From the NCBI RefSeq assembly GCF_019722725.1, contig NZ_CP077941.1:1240001-1304000 (forward strand): DNA of 64,000 nt. Direction: 5' to 3'. How positions within the stretch are numbered: position 1 is the stretch's first letter; the number at the start of each line of letters is the position of its first letter. This stretch comes from Vreelandella profundi. GTDB lineage: Bacteria; Pseudomonadota; Gammaproteobacteria; Pseudomonadales; Halomonadaceae. A program made the translations under genes and the position numbers. Below are positions 1-8,633 of the stretch, one piece after another. Under the pieces are notes generated by a model that saw only the letters and a program-made list of their open reading frames with translations, did no database searches and had not been told where the DNA came from.

Positions 1-519
1 ATCGATGACGGTGATGGTATAAAACGTATAGCCGTTAGGCGTAAGCACTTTTGCTTCTTCACCGACCTGTTTACCTAGCAGCGCTTTGGCCATGGGGGCA
101 TCGATACTGATCCAGCGCTTTTTGGTATCGATCTCATCGTGGCCAACAATTCTAAGATGAACCTGCTCGCCGTTTTCATCTTCCAGGCTCACGTAGGCAC
201 CAAAAAACACTTTGCTGGTGTCGGCGGGAAGACGGTCAACAATTTGCAGCTCATCCAAACGCGTCGTCAGGTAGCTAATTCGCGCAATCACGCGATTTAG
301 CTCTTTCTTATTATAGGTGTAATCAGCGTTTTCACTGCGATCGCCCTGGGCTGCGGCTTCGCCGACTTTGGCCGAAATTTCCGGGCGTTTAACGCGTGAC
401 AGGTGATCTAAAATAGCGCGTAAGCGTGAAGCGCCCTCGCTGGTAATCAGGTTGCTCTTAGGGGCTTGACGCGGATCTTTTGCTGGATCGCGCCAGCGGG
501 TCATGTTGCGGCCTTTCAT
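1..519 (-). CDS. greB: Transcription elongation factor GreB (3' end cut by window edge)
   Basis: GreB rescues backtracked RNA polymerase by stimulating cleavage of the transcript's 3' end in the secondary channel. The reverse strand gives about 173 codons from an ATG at 519, beginning MKGRNMTRWRDPAK. The N-terminal coiled-coil half carries the Gre hallmark SENADYTYNKK, with the acidic tip residues (D, E) that hold catalytic Mg2+. The C-terminal globular half has the GreB-like stretches KVFFGAYV, RIVGHDEID and ISIDAPMAKALLGK. An alternative in-frame ATG lies at 504. E. coli GreB is about 158 residues and ends just after the point reached here, so only a few C-terminal residues are missing. The N-terminus is about 15 residues longer than in E. 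coli. GreB rather than GreA is chosen from the basic residues and the DEID segment. Confidence 0.93.
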   Translation of the reverse strand, partial: MKGRNMTRWRDPAKDPRQAPKSNLITSEGASRLRAILDHLSRVKRPEISAKVGEAAAQGDRSENADYTYNKKELNRVIARISYLTTRLDELQIVDRLPADTSKVFFGAYVSLEDENGEQVHLRIVGHDEIDTKKRWISIDAPMAKALLGKQVGEEAKVLTPNGYTFYTITVID

Positions 520-679
520 TACCGGTTCCCTATTATGTATCGAGCTATCTACCTTACGTTAATTGCGGGAAGCATACCAAGCAACATGCGACTGGCGAAT
601 CATTCAAACGTTCGTTACATTGTTGGAGAGGCCCGCCGTTGTTAGGTCTCCACGGGACAACAATAATTTAGGAGCATGT

Positions 680-1339
680 ATGCGAACTCTGTCTTTTTCA
701 CGTCTACCGTTAGCGCGCTCGTTAATGGCGATCCTCATTGGCAGCGCGCTTACGCTGTCACCACTTGCCGCCACGGCCTCTGAAGGCGAGCTGTTCTCGC
801 TCAAGAATCGCTGGGAACATACCGTCACCGACATGCCGGTGAATGAGCGGGAAAGCACCCTGAAGGCGCTGGCGGTAGAAGCAGGGCAGTTGGCTGAGCA
901 ACATCGCGATAACGCCGACGTGCTGGTCTGGCAGGGCATTATATTGGCGTCTTATGCCCGTGAACGGGGCGGTTTAGGGGCGCTGGGCACCGCGGGTGAT
1001 GCTCGTGATGTGCTTGAGCAGGCAATTGAAATTGATCCCCAGGGTAGCAACGGCTCGGCTTATGTCACCCTAGGTGCTTTATACGACCGTGCACCGGGGC
1101 GCCCCATCGGGTTTGGTAATAGCGATACCGCCGAGCGGATGTTCCAACGTGCTTTAGAGATTCGCCCCGACGGCATTGACGTTAATTATTATTACGCAGC
1201 TTTTCTAAAAGAAGAGGGCAATGAGCAGGCCGCCCGGGAACATGCGCAGCGCGCGGTAGAAGGTGCGGCCCGCGATAGTCGACAGGCGTCTGATGAAGCC
1301 TTGCGACGTGATGCACAGGCAATGCTAAGCGAGCTTTAA
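680..1339 (+). CDS. Periplasmic tetratricopeptide-repeat protein, function unknown
   Basis: A 219-residue protein. The start at 680 is chosen because TAGGAG lies 8 bases upstream and a typical signal peptide follows (basic MRTLSFSRLPLAR, hydrophobic core, cleavage near ATASEG). A longer frame reaches upstream but would destroy the signal peptide. Residues from about 100 to the end form helical TPR-like pairs, for example DVLEQAIEIDPQ and MFQRALEIRPDG, the usual A-x-x-x-DP ends of TPR units. This suggests a protein-interaction scaffold in the periplasm. Partners are not indicated: the neighbours greB (divergent) and nudF have no related role. It could be a TRAP-associated TatT-like protein, but no transporter is adjacent. 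The function is not recognised. Confidence 0.75.
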   Translation: MRTLSFSRLPLARSLMAILIGSALTLSPLAATASEGELFSLKNRWEHTVTDMPVNERESTLKALAVEAGQLAEQHRDNADVLVWQGIILASYARERGGLGALGTAGDARDVLEQAIEIDPQGSNGSAYVTLGALYDRAPGRPIGFGNSDTAERMFQRALEIRPDGIDVNYYYAAFLKEEGNEQAAREHAQRAVEGAARDSRQASDEALRRDAQAMLSEL

Positions 1340-1354
1340 CCTAGCGTCTGAATT

Positions 1355-1409
1355 GGCATTCCCAGTGGCAAGCATTGATAATAGCGTCATTATCATCACT
1401 GGGAGTGCC
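1355..1409 (+). promoter_or_regulatory. Long interrupted hairpin covering the nudF ribosome binding site
   Basis: Outer arms 1355-1367 and 1397-1409 are complementary over 13 bases with one G-U type mismatch. An inner perfect 7-base stem pairs 1376-1382 with 1389-1395 around a 6-base loop. The right outer arm contains GGGAG, the only Shine-Dalgarno-like sequence before the nudF ATG at 1412. If folded in mRNA, the structure would hide the ribosome site. It has no following T-run, so it is not a standard terminator. Regulation is an inference from the geometry. Confidence 0.5.
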
Positions 1410-1411
1410 TC

Positions 1412-2110
1412 ATGGCGACCCGCTCCAAGAACGTATCTTCTCCAGGCTCTGTACAGCCAGCCGCTCCTTTTAAGAACACCACGCTTAGCGTTGCGTTGCT
1501 AAATGGCGACGACGTTGAGCTGTTCAAGCGTGAAACGCTGCACCAGGGGTTTTTTCGTCTCGATGGGTTAGAGCTCCGTCACCGCCTCTTTGAAGGCGGT
1601 TGGAGCGAGCCTATGCGCAGAGAAGTGCACAGCCGCTTTGATGCGGTAGGGGTACTGCTTTACGATCCAGAGCGTGATTCACTGGTGTTAATCGAGCAGT
1701 TTCGTGCGGGCGCCGTTGATGATGCTTTATCGCCCTGGAAGCTAGAGTTTGTGGCCGGCTTAGTGGAAAAAGGCGAGTCGCTGGAAGACGTTGCCCGCCG
1801 AGAGGCGTGGGAAGAAGCCGGCTGTAAAGTAACGGAGCTCACCAAGCTGCACACTTATTACCCAAGCCCCGGTGCCTGCAACGAGCAAGTGACTTTGTTT
1901 TGTGGTTTGGTAGATACCCAAGGATTAGGCGGTATCCACGGGTTAGATGAAGAGCATGAAGATATTCGTGTCCACGTGGTGCCGTTTGCTAATGCTTGGG
2001 AACTATTGGGCCTGGGAAGACTCGACAACGCCATGTGTTTGATTGGGCTACATTGGTTAAACAGCCAACGAGCGTCACTGCGCGCCGCCTCTCAGCGGGC
2101 GTCGATCTAA
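1412..2110 (+). CDS. nudF: ADP-ribose pyrophosphatase, Nudix family
   Basis: Hydrolyses ADP-ribose (and probably other ADP-sugars) to AMP and ribose 5-phosphate in the cytosol. The 232-residue protein has a full Nudix box at about residues 116-138, starting GLVEKGE and ending REAWEEAGC, which provides the Glu ligands for Mg2+. The residues GACNEQ about 20 further on are typical of the ADP-ribose pyrophosphatase subfamily. It is followed 38 bases later by yqiB and then cpdA, the same order as in E. coli (nudF-yqiB-cpdA), which supports the name. The first 20 residues or so (Ser/Pro/Ala-rich) are an extension beyond the E. coli protein. The ribosome site is inside the hairpin at 1355-1409. Confidence 0.93.
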   Translation: MATRSKNVSSPGSVQPAAPFKNTTLSVALLNGDDVELFKRETLHQGFFRLDGLELRHRLFEGGWSEPMRREVHSRFDAVGVLLYDPERDSLVLIEQFRAGAVDDALSPWKLEFVAGLVEKGESLEDVARREAWEEAGCKVTELTKLHTYYPSPGACNEQVTLFCGLVDTQGLGGIHGLDEEHEDIRVHVVPFANAWELLGLGRLDNAMCLIGLHWLNSQRASLRAASQRASI

Positions 2111-2148
2111 CGTAAAATACATGCAAAAGTAAAAAACGAGGAGTGAAC

Positions 2149-2595
2149 ATGGCGAGAACGGCCTATGTCACCGATTTAAAATCGCTCCAGGGGGAGTGCA
2201 GCGCCAACTACTTACGTCTGGTGCGCCTGGTCGGCGATATGGAGGCCGGCCAGCGTCGTGATATCGCCCTGCGGGGAGATAAACAGCATTTTGGTGACTT
2301 GCATCTTTATATTCACGAGCAGGCGCCTTACACCACGATGGTGGATGTGTTTCAAAGCGGGCCGCTAGATACCGTCATGGAAAGCCCGCGTATGCGCGTG
2401 CATCTCTATCACGATGTGCGCATGGCGGAAGTGACCGACTTTCAACGTGAGCGCCATTTCAACGGCCGCTATCGGTATCCCAATGCCCGCATGCATCAAC
2501 CGGATGAAAAGCTTCAACTGAACCGCTTTTTAGGTGAATGGCTGGCTCATGGTCTTGCCCACGGCCACAGCGTTGACGTGCCGGAGATTCCCTAA
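2149..2595 (+). CDS. yqiB: DUF1249 family protein YqiB
   Basis: A 148-residue cytosolic protein of unknown biochemical function, recognised as the DUF1249/YqiB family by its place between nudF and cpdA and by its sequence: an N-terminal CSANYLRLVRL segment, then a beta-rich middle (DLHLYIHEQAPYTTMVDVFQ) and the conserved RMRVHLYHDVRMAEV. The ATG at 2149 is preferred over a GTG at 2143 because ACGAGGAG ends 6 bases before it. Its stop overlaps the cpdA start by one base (TAATG), so translation of the two is probably coupled. Family members tend to be short accessory proteins; no catalytic motif is visible. Confidence 0.85.
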   Translation: MARTAYVTDLKSLQGECSANYLRLVRLVGDMEAGQRRDIALRGDKQHFGDLHLYIHEQAPYTTMVDVFQSGPLDTVMESPRMRVHLYHDVRMAEVTDFQRERHFNGRYRYPNARMHQPDEKLQLNRFLGEWLAHGLAHGHSVDVPEIP

Positions 2596-3344
2596 TGCGC
2601 CTGGTGCAAGTTACCGATGCCCACCTTTACGCTGATATCAATGCGCGTTCTCGGGCGGGCGTGCCCTGGCGGCAATTTCAGCAGGTGTTAAGCGCGGTGG
2701 CGGACGAGCAGCCTGATATCGTGCTATTCAGTGGCGATATCAGCCAAGACGAGTCCGCTGAATCTTATGCCTTAGCGGTTCAGGCCATGGACACACTGCC
2801 GTGCCCCTGGTATTGGCTGCCAGGCAATCATGATCAGCTGGCGCTAATGACCGCCGAGCGCCCGCTGATGAATGACGTAGCGTGTGGTGCATGGCGTTTG
2901 CTGCTGCTTAATACGCGCGTGGAGGGCAAGCCTTTTGGGGAGCTGGGCAGCGAGCGATTAGCGGCATTAGACGAGCAGCTAAAAGCAGATGATCGGCCGA
3001 CGCTGATTGTGATGCACCACCCGCCAGTGGACGTTGGCGCCGCATGGATGGACGCCATTGGTCTGCAAGATAGAGAGGCGTTTTGGCAGCTGCTGAGCAC
3101 GTATCCTCAGGTTAAGGTCATCCTGTTTGGTCACGTGCACCAAGCCTATGCCCAGCGTCATGAAATAACCAGCCATGAAGTAAGCCACCATGAGATCGGC
3201 GTCTACGGCTGCCCGGCAACGGCCGACCAGTTTTTACCCGGTGCTGAGCATTTTGCTATTGATGAAGCGTCACGGCCCGGCTATCGGGTGATCGACCTAG
3301 AAGGACGCGAGTGGCAAACCTGGGTCGAGCGCGTCGCGGTATAG
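2595..3344 (+). CDS. cpdA: 3',5'-cyclic-AMP phosphodiesterase CpdA
   Basis: A class III cyclic nucleotide phosphodiesterase that hydrolyses cAMP to AMP and so tunes CRP signalling. The 249-residue protein has the complete metallophosphoesterase set: D8-x-H10, G47-D48, GNHD at 77-80, H141-H142 and GHVH at 179-182. The acid, amide and histidine residues form the dinuclear metal site. Length is close to the E. coli enzyme (275). It is the last gene of nudF-yqiB-cpdA and overlaps yqiB by one base. The stop at 3344 is followed by an AT-rich non-coding stretch that belongs to the cysD upstream region. Confidence 0.93.
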   Translation: MRLVQVTDAHLYADINARSRAGVPWRQFQQVLSAVADEQPDIVLFSGDISQDESAESYALAVQAMDTLPCPWYWLPGNHDQLALMTAERPLMNDVACGAWRLLLLNTRVEGKPFGELGSERLAALDEQLKADDRPTLIVMHHPPVDVGAAWMDAIGLQDREAFWQLLSTYPQVKVILFGHVHQAYAQRHEITSHEVSHHEIGVYGCPATADQFLPGAEHFAIDEASRPGYRVIDLEGREWQTWVERVAV

Positions 3345-3356
3345 CTATTTTACGGC

Positions 3357-3480
3357 TATGAATATCTCGATAGTCGATAAAGATATAAAAAGATAGTTAT
3401 TAATTCTTTTGGGTTATTATAAGCCCAGCGTTACCCTACCTGCATTCGAACGTACATTTTAAGAACGTACACTGTATTTA
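3357..3480 (+). promoter_or_regulatory. AT-rich upstream region of cysDN with a repeated 8-mer
   Basis: From 3357 to about 3426 the sequence is strikingly AT-rich compared with the flanking genes, and ends in a near-palindrome GGGTTATTATAAGCCC. Further on, the octamer AACGTACA occurs twice in direct orientation (3449-3456 and 3464-3471), one and a half helical turns apart. This is the expected place for the cysD promoter. In enterobacteria cysDN is activated by CysB, whose sites are AT-rich and poorly conserved; assigning CysB here is inference. Confidence 0.4.
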
Positions 3481-3521
3481 ATAGCTTGTACGATGAGCTA
3501 GTTCTTGCGAGGTATGGGCAC

Positions 3522-4514
3522 ATGACCCAATTTTCTACACTGTCCTCAGAGATACCGTCTTTAAAAACGGTCTCTTCATCGCCACTGCGCGAAGTGTCTG
3601 TTACACCTGACGCCGCGCGCTTGACCCACCTTAAACAGTTAGAAGCTGAGTCTATCCATATCATCCGTGAAGTTGCGGCTGAGTTTTCTAACCCGGTCAT
3701 GATGTACTCGATCGGTAAAGACTCTTCGGTCATGCTGCACCTAGCGCGTAAGGCCTTTTATCCCGGTACGCCGCCATTCCCGCTGTTGCACGTTGATACG
3801 ACGTGGAAATTCCGCGAGATGATCGAGTTTCGTAACCGCATGGCGGCGGAAGCGGGTATGGAGCTGATCGTGCATACCAATGAAGAAGGGCGAGCCGCCA
3901 ATATCAATCCTTTTGATCACGGCAGCGCTAAATATACCGACATTATGAAAACCCAGGCGCTCAAGCAGGCGCTGGACAAGCATGGATTTGATGCCGCTTT
4001 TGGCGGCGCGCGCCGTGATGAAGAGGCGTCGCGGGCCAAAGAGCGCGTTTACTCATTTCGCGACAAATACCATCGCTGGGACCCTAAAAATCAGCGCCCT
4101 GAACTGTGGAATGTGTATAACGCCAAGGTCAATAAAGGCGAGTCAATTCGCGTGTTTCCGCTTTCCAACTGGACCGAGCTGGATATCTGGCAGTACATCT
4201 ATCTAGAGTCGATTCCTATTGTACCGCTGTACTACTCGGCCAAGCGCCCCATCGTTGAGCGCGACGGTATGCAGGTGATGGTCGATGACGATCGCCTGCC
4301 GCTGGCGACTGGTGAAGTGCCTGAAGAAAAGTCGGTACGGTTTAGAACGCTTGGCTGTTACCCGCTGACTGGTGCGGTGGAATCAACGGCCGCGACGCTT
4401 CCGGAAATTATCCAAGAGATGCTGCTGACCCGAACAAGTGAGCGAAGTGGCCGTGCCATTGACCGCGACCAAGTCGGTTCGATGGAGAAGAAAAAGCGCG
4501 AAGGCTATTTCTAA
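3522..4514 (+). CDS. cysD: Sulfate adenylyltransferase subunit 2 (small subunit)
   Basis: Forms adenosine 5'-phosphosulfate from ATP and sulfate together with CysN, the first step of assimilatory sulfate reduction. The PP-loop ATP pyrophosphatase motif SIGKDSS is at residues 63-69, followed by [16 protein letters not shown] and the C-terminal [17 protein letters not shown], both diagnostic of CysD. The ATG at 3522 is used because GAGG lies 9 bases before it. This gives 330 residues, about 28 more than E. coli CysD, whose N-terminus aligns at [11 protein letters not shown] (residue 34). The extra N-terminus is Ser/Thr-rich with no evident motif. cysN follows after 13 bases. Confidence 0.95.
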   Translation: MTQFSTLSSEIPSLKTVSSSPLREVSVTPDAARLTHLKQLEAESIHIIREVAAEFSNPVMMYSIGKDSSVMLHLARKAFYPGTPPFPLLHVDTTWKFREMIEFRNRMAAEAGMELIVHTNEEGRAANINPFDHGSAKYTDIMKTQALKQALDKHGFDAAFGGARRDEEASRAKERVYSFRDKYHRWDPKNQRPELWNVYNAKVNKGESIRVFPLSNWTELDIWQYIYLESIPIVPLYYSAKRPIVERDGMQVMVDDDRLPLATGEVPEEKSVRFRTLGCYPLTGAVESTAATLPEIIQEMLLTRTSERSGRAIDRDQVGSMEKKKREGYF

Positions 4515-4527
4515 AGGAGTAGGGCTA

Positions 4528-5970
4528 ATGTCACATCAATCGACGTTAATCGCTGACAATATCGATCAATACCTGCACGAGCACGAAAATAAAGACCTGC
4601 TGCGCTTTATTACTTGCGGCAGCGTCGACGACGGTAAATCAACCCTCATTGGCCGTTTGCTTCACGATTCTAAAATGATCTTTGAAGATCAGCTGGCAGC
4701 CATTACTCAGGCCTCTAAAACCAGCGGTACTACCGGTGATACCGTCGATCTGGCGCTGTTAGTGGATGGCTTGCAGTCAGAGCGCGAGCAGGGCATTACG
4801 ATCGATGTGGCGTACCGTTTTTTCTCCACCGATAAACGCAAGTTTATTATCGCCGATACGCCGGGGCACGAGCAGTACACGCGCAACATGGCCACCGGAG
4901 CCTCAACGGCGAGCCTGGCGATTATTTTAATCGATGCCCGCTACGGCGTGCAGACGCAAACCCGTCGCCATAGCTTTATTGCCGACCTGCTGGGTATCCA
5001 GCACCTGGTCATTGCGGTCAATAAAATGGATTTGGTGGGCTTCTCCGAGCAGCGTTTTAACGAAATAGTGGCTGAATACCGTGCGTTTGCCACGAACCTT
5101 CAGGCGCCGGACATTCGCTTTGTGCCTATGTCCGCGCTGAATGGCGACAACGTGGTCAATCGCAGCGAGCAAACGCCCTGGTATTTTACCGCCGACTACC
5201 AGGGAAAAACGCTCATTGAGCTACTCGAAAGCGTTGAAATTAGCCGCGATCAGAACCTGACCGATTTGCGCTTGCCAGTTCAGTACGTCAACCGTCCAAA
5301 TCTTGATTTTCGCGGCTATTGCGGCACCTTAGCGGCGGGCGTATTGCTCCCTGGGCAAGCCATTAAAGTGCTGCCTTCGGGCAAAATATCCAAGGTGGCA
5401 AGAATCGTGACCTTTGATGGCGATCTCGCGGCGGCTTATCCAGGCCAGGCAATTACCGTTACCTTGGAAGATGAGATCGATATTTCACGCGGCGACTGGA
5501 TCGTGGCCGCCGAAAGCGAGCTGCCGCTCTCAAATACCTTTAAAGCCGATATCGTCTGGATGCAGGAAGAGGCATTAACTCCCGGCAAGCTCTACGATTT
5601 CAAGTTAGCGACCCGCGATCTTTCCGGCCAGGTCAGTACCATTGATTATCAAATCGATGTGAATACGCTAGAAAAGCATGCCACGCATTCGCTAGGGCTC
5701 AATGCTATCGCTCGTTGTGACGTTGAATTGACCGCTGCGATTCCGGTTGATGATTACCGTACCAGCCCTGGTACCGGCAGCTTTATCATCATTGATCGGC
5801 TGACCAACGTTACCGTCGGTGCGGGGATGATCAGAGGCGTTGCCGGTGAAGCGAGCGATGCGGCGAAGACCACCGACTGGGCCGCCTTTGAACAAGACCT
5901 CAATGCGCTAGTGCGTAAGCATTTTCCCCATTGGGAAGCTAACGATATTAGTAAGCTGTTAGCGCGATAA
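4528..5970 (+). CDS. cysN: Sulfate adenylyltransferase subunit 1 (GTPase subunit)
   Basis: The GTPase partner of CysD: GTP hydrolysis drives formation of adenylyl sulfate. The 480-residue protein has an EF-Tu-like G domain with G1 GSVDDGKST (31-39), DTPGHEQY (110-117) and NKMD (165-168), then two beta-barrel domains. The ATG at 4528 follows AAAGGAGT at ideal spacing; the open frame extends upstream into cysD but that part is not CysN-like. Length matches E. coli CysN (475). There is no C-terminal APS kinase (CysC) domain, so APS kinase or APS reductase must be elsewhere. The transcript ends at the inverted repeat at 5996-6026. Confidence 0.95.
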   Translation: MSHQSTLIADNIDQYLHEHENKDLLRFITCGSVDDGKSTLIGRLLHDSKMIFEDQLAAITQASKTSGTTGDTVDLALLVDGLQSEREQGITIDVAYRFFSTDKRKFIIADTPGHEQYTRNMATGASTASLAIILIDARYGVQTQTRRHSFIADLLGIQHLVIAVNKMDLVGFSEQRFNEIVAEYRAFATNLQAPDIRFVPMSALNGDNVVNRSEQTPWYFTADYQGKTLIELLESVEISRDQNLTDLRLPVQYVNRPNLDFRGYCGTLAAGVLLPGQAIKVLPSGKISKVARIVTFDGDLAAAYPGQAITVTLEDEIDISRGDWIVAAESELPLSNTFKADIVWMQEEALTPGKLYDFKLATRDLSGQVSTIDYQIDVNTLEKHATHSLGLNAIARCDVELTAAIPVDDYRTSPGTGSFIIIDRLTNVTVGAGMIRGVAGEASDAAKTTDWAAFEQDLNALVRKHFPHWEANDISKLLAR

Positions 5971-5995
5971 ACTGCATGGGCGGTTAATATATAGC

Positions 5996-6026
5996 AAAAC
6001 GGCACGCCTTTAAGGCGTGCCGTTTT
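5996..6026. terminator. Bidirectional rho-independent terminator between cysN and tupA
   Basis: A 13-base perfect inverted repeat (5996-6008 with 6014-6026) around a 5-base loop has A4 at its left end and T4 at its right end, so it can stop transcription in both directions. It sits between the convergent genes cysN and tupA. Confidence 0.9.
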
Positions 6027-6041
6027 GTTTAGACGAGAGGG

Positions 6042-6851
6042 CTACTCAGCGTTAGGGAAAAACAGCTGCTGTCCATCGACTTCAAAATCGGCAATCGCTT
6101 GCTGACCTTCTTCAGATACCAGCCATTCGTGCCACTGAGCGGCCAGGTCATGCTTCAAGTGCGGGTGACGTTCTGCTGAGAGCAGCAGACTGCCGTACTG
6201 ATTGAACAGCGCCTCGTCACCTTCAAACAGTAGCGTTAAGTCCTGCGGGTTTTCAAACGCCACCCAGGTAGCGCGGTCGGTGAAAGTGTAGGCACCCATG
6301 CCCGCTGCCGTGTTGAGTGTAGGGCCCATGCCGCTGCCTAGCTCGCGATACCATTCGCCCTGCGGAGTGATGCCGGCATCTTCCCACAAGCGCAACTCTG
6401 CTCGGTTGGTGCCGCTGTCGTCACCGCGCGAGGCGAAGGGGGATTCATTCTCAGCAATCAACTGCAGAGCATCAACAACCGTTTCGCTCTCACTGATGCC
6501 GGCAGGGTCACTGCTCGGGCCAACGATTACGAAATCGTTGTACATCACATTAAGGCGCTCAGTCGCGTAACCGTCAGCCACAAACTGCTCTTCACCCGCC
6601 GTATCGTGAACCAGCAGGCTATCGGCATCGCCACGGCGGCCTATTTCGAATGCTTGACCGGTGCCTACGGCCACGACGCGAACGTCTATTCCGGTTTTTT
6701 CAGTAAAGGCGGGAATAATGGCGCCAAATAGACCCGAATTCTCAGTAGAGGTCGTCGAAGCCAGCGTAATGTAGTCATCGTCTGCTAGTAGCGTGCCGCT
6801 CCAGGTTAGGCTCAGAGCGCCTGCTGTCATCAGTGCGGTGGTCTTATTCAT
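6042..6851 (-). CDS. tupA: Tungstate ABC transporter, periplasmic binding protein
   Basis: Captures tungstate (possibly molybdate) in the periplasm and delivers it to TupBC. 269 residues from the ATG at 6851, which has AAGGAG upstream. A signal peptide precedes ADDDYITL. The mature part begins with the TupA hallmark ASTTSTENSGL, whose Thr/Ser residues bind the oxyanion, followed by VAVGTGQAF, GDADSLLVHD and MYNDFVIVGPSSDPAG. These distinguish TupA from ModA. It is the third gene of tupB-tupC-tupA, 75 bases after tupC. No tungsten or molybdenum enzyme is in the window, so the consumer is unknown. Confidence 0.92.
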   Translation of the reverse strand: MNKTTALMTAGALSLTWSGTLLADDDYITLASTTSTENSGLFGAIIPAFTEKTGIDVRVVAVGTGQAFEIGRRGDADSLLVHDTAGEEQFVADGYATERLNVMYNDFVIVGPSSDPAGISESETVVDALQLIAENESPFASRGDDSGTNRAELRLWEDAGITPQGEWYRELGSGMGPTLNTAAGMGAYTFTDRATWVAFENPQDLTLLFEGDEALFNQYGSLLLSAERHPHLKHDLAAQWHEWLVSEEGQQAIADFEVDGQQLFFPNAE

Positions 6852-6926
6852 TGTAGTGCTCCTTGAACTTTGCTCATCATTGCCAGGGTAAATCAATGTT
6901 AATGCCAGTGTGAAGCAAAGCCAGCG

Positions 6927-7673
6927 CTACCACACCAGCTCGCCGCGAATAAAGGCGCTCGCCTCACTGCAGGTAGGCGCGGAAAAAAATTGCTCGGCGG
7001 GGGTGTGTTCAAGCAAATGCCCGTTATGCAGAAACACGACGTCGTCGGCTAAGCGACGTGCTTGGTGCAGGTCATGGGTGGACATCACGATGCGTGTGCC
7101 ACGGCGATGAAACTCCAGCACCGCATCCTCAACGGCCTTGATGGCAGCAGGGTCTAGTGCAGAGGTCGGCTCATCGAGAAACAGTACCTGTGGGTTCAGC
7201 AGCCAGGCTCGCGCTAACGCTAATCGCTGCTGCTCCCCGCCAGACAGCACGCGCGCAGGGCGCTGCGCTAAATGCGCTAAACCAAACTTGTCCAATGCCT
7301 GCATCGCCTGAGATTTGCGAGAAACGCTGTGACCTGCTGTGCGACTAAGCGCTGGCCGCAACGTTTTGTTAATGGCTAGCACATAGGTGAGGTTATCAAG
7401 CGCTGAGCGGCGCAGCAGTACGGGGCGCTGAAACACCATAGCCTGCGCAGGAGGCGCACCTTGCCAATGCACAGCGCCACTGGTAGGGGTCAATAAGCCA
7501 TGTGCTAGGCGCATTAGAAGGCTTTTGCCTGCACCGTTCGGGCCCATGATCAGCGTACGCTGGCAGCCCGATAGGCGAAGCGAGATGGGCTTAAGCAACG
7601 TATGGCCGCGGTGGGTAAACGCAGCGCCTTCAAACGCAAGTGTCGCCACCGGAGGCGGTTGGCTTGCATTCAT
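6927..7673 (-). CDS. tupC: Tungstate ABC transporter, ATP-binding protein
   Basis: The cytoplasmic ATPase that powers oxyanion import through TupB. In 248 residues it has Walker A GPNGAGKS (44-51), Q-loop FQRP (81-84), signature LSGGEQQR (143-150), Walker B VLFLDEPT (163-170) and the switch His200. Its start overlaps the tupB stop in an ATGA arrangement, so the two are co-translated. It lacks the C-terminal MOP domain of ModC, consistent with a Tup rather than a Mod system. The loop between the Q-loop and the signature is somewhat long and Ser/Arg-rich. Confidence 0.9.
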   Translation of the reverse strand: MNASQPPPVATLAFEGAAFTHRGHTLLKPISLRLSGCQRTLIMGPNGAGKSLLMRLAHGLLTPTSGAVHWQGAPPAQAMVFQRPVLLRRSALDNLTYVLAINKTLRPALSRTAGHSVSRKSQAMQALDKFGLAHLAQRPARVLSGGEQQRLALARAWLLNPQVLFLDEPTSALDPAAIKAVEDAVLEFHRRGTRIVMSTHDLHQARRLADDVVFLHNGHLLEHTPAEQFFSAPTCSEASAFIRGELVW

Positions 7674-8374
7674 CCCAACCTCCTTTTGGCCGCTTCGCCG
7701 ATCATGTGCGCAATAGCGTTAATCATCGTCACCAGGGAGAGTAAAATAATCCCTAAGCCGAGCGCCATGGGCAGGTTGCCCTTGCTGGTTTCTAAGACAA
7801 TGCTAGTGGTCATCACGCGAGTCACGCCATCAATATTGCCACCTACAATCATGACCGCACCTACCTCTGCACTGGCGCGGCCAAAGCCTGCCAGAATGAC
7901 CGTTAGGAGCCCAAAGCGCGCATCCCACAGCAGCGTTGGAATCATGCGTTGGCGCGTTAGTCCTAATGACTGCAGCTGCTCGGCATACTCGCCATGCAGC
8001 GTTTCAATCTGCTGGCGGGTCAGTGCGGCGATGATTGGCAGGACTAATATGACCTGGGCGATGACCATGGCAGTAGGTGTAAATAGCAGCCCCCAGCTTC
8101 CTAATGGGCCGGCGCGTGAAAGCAGTAGATAGACGCACAGCCCTGCCACGACGGGTGGCAATCCCATTAATGCATTGAGAATGACGATAACGGCATTACG
8201 CCCCGGAAACCGCCAAAGGGCCAGGGCAGCACCTAAGGGCAGCGCTAATAAGCTGGCGATCACTACCGCCATAAGTGATACCTGCAGGGACAGCATCACG
8301 ATGGAAATGAGCGCGCTGTCCATACTCAAAATAAGAGCGAGGGCAGTGCTAAAGGCATTGTCACTGGTTAGCAT
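7670..8374 (-). CDS. tupB: Tungstate ABC transporter, permease protein
   Basis: An integral membrane permease of the tungstate importer. 234 residues from the ATG at 8374; the frame is open further upstream but that part is polar and unlike the family, so the ATG before LTSDNAFS is preferred, although no strong ribosome site is seen. About five or six hydrophobic segments are present. The EAA loop region that contacts TupC reads LGLTRQRMIPTLLWDARFG, followed by the conserved GFGRASAEVGAVMIVGGNI typical of TupB/ModB permeases. First gene of the operon; its promoter must lie in 8375-8580, shared with the divergent APP1-like gene. Confidence 0.9.
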   Translation of the reverse strand: MLTSDNAFSTALALILSMDSALISIVMLSLQVSLMAVVIASLLALPLGAALALWRFPGRNAVIVILNALMGLPPVVAGLCVYLLLSRAGPLGSWGLLFTPTAMVIAQVILVLPIIAALTRQQIETLHGEYAEQLQSLGLTRQRMIPTLLWDARFGLLTVILAGFGRASAEVGAVMIVGGNIDGVTRVMTTSIVLETSKGNLPMALGLGIILLSLVTMINAIAHMIGEAAKRRLG

Positions 8375-8585
8375 AGTGGCTGGTCGGCATGGAACGTAGG
8401 CATCATTCTTATGTGTAATTAAGCATGATGTACTGAACCGCCAATAATTGCACACCTGACGGGCATTAATTGTGCATCGTGGTTCATCAGCGCTAAGCGA
8501 TTAGCAGGAGTGCTTGACGCTGTTACCATATACGCCAAACTGATAATTGGCGGTTGCCCCCTGTCATCACGAAAAGGACTGCACG

Positions 8586-8633
8586 ATGAATCAATTACTG
8601 AATGGCTTCGTTTACGCTGGCCAGTGCGCTTGA
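8586..8633 (+). CDS. Possible 15-residue leader peptide coupled to the APP1-like gene
   Basis: An ATG at 8586 preceded by AAAAGGACT opens a 15-codon frame (MNQLLNGFVYAGQCA) whose stop TGA overlaps the ATG at 8633 of the next gene as TGATG. This is the best ribosome site in the region, while the following gene has none of its own, so translation may reach it by re-initiation. It could also be chance, or mark a different true start. No function for the peptide is claimed. Confidence 0.35.
   Translation: MNQLLNGFVYAGQCA

Noticed and set aside
7602..8132. Plus-strand open frame of about 176 codons across tupC and tupB
   Set aside because: Shadow of two well-supported ABC-transporter genes; no ribosome site and Ser/Arg/Pro-rich product.
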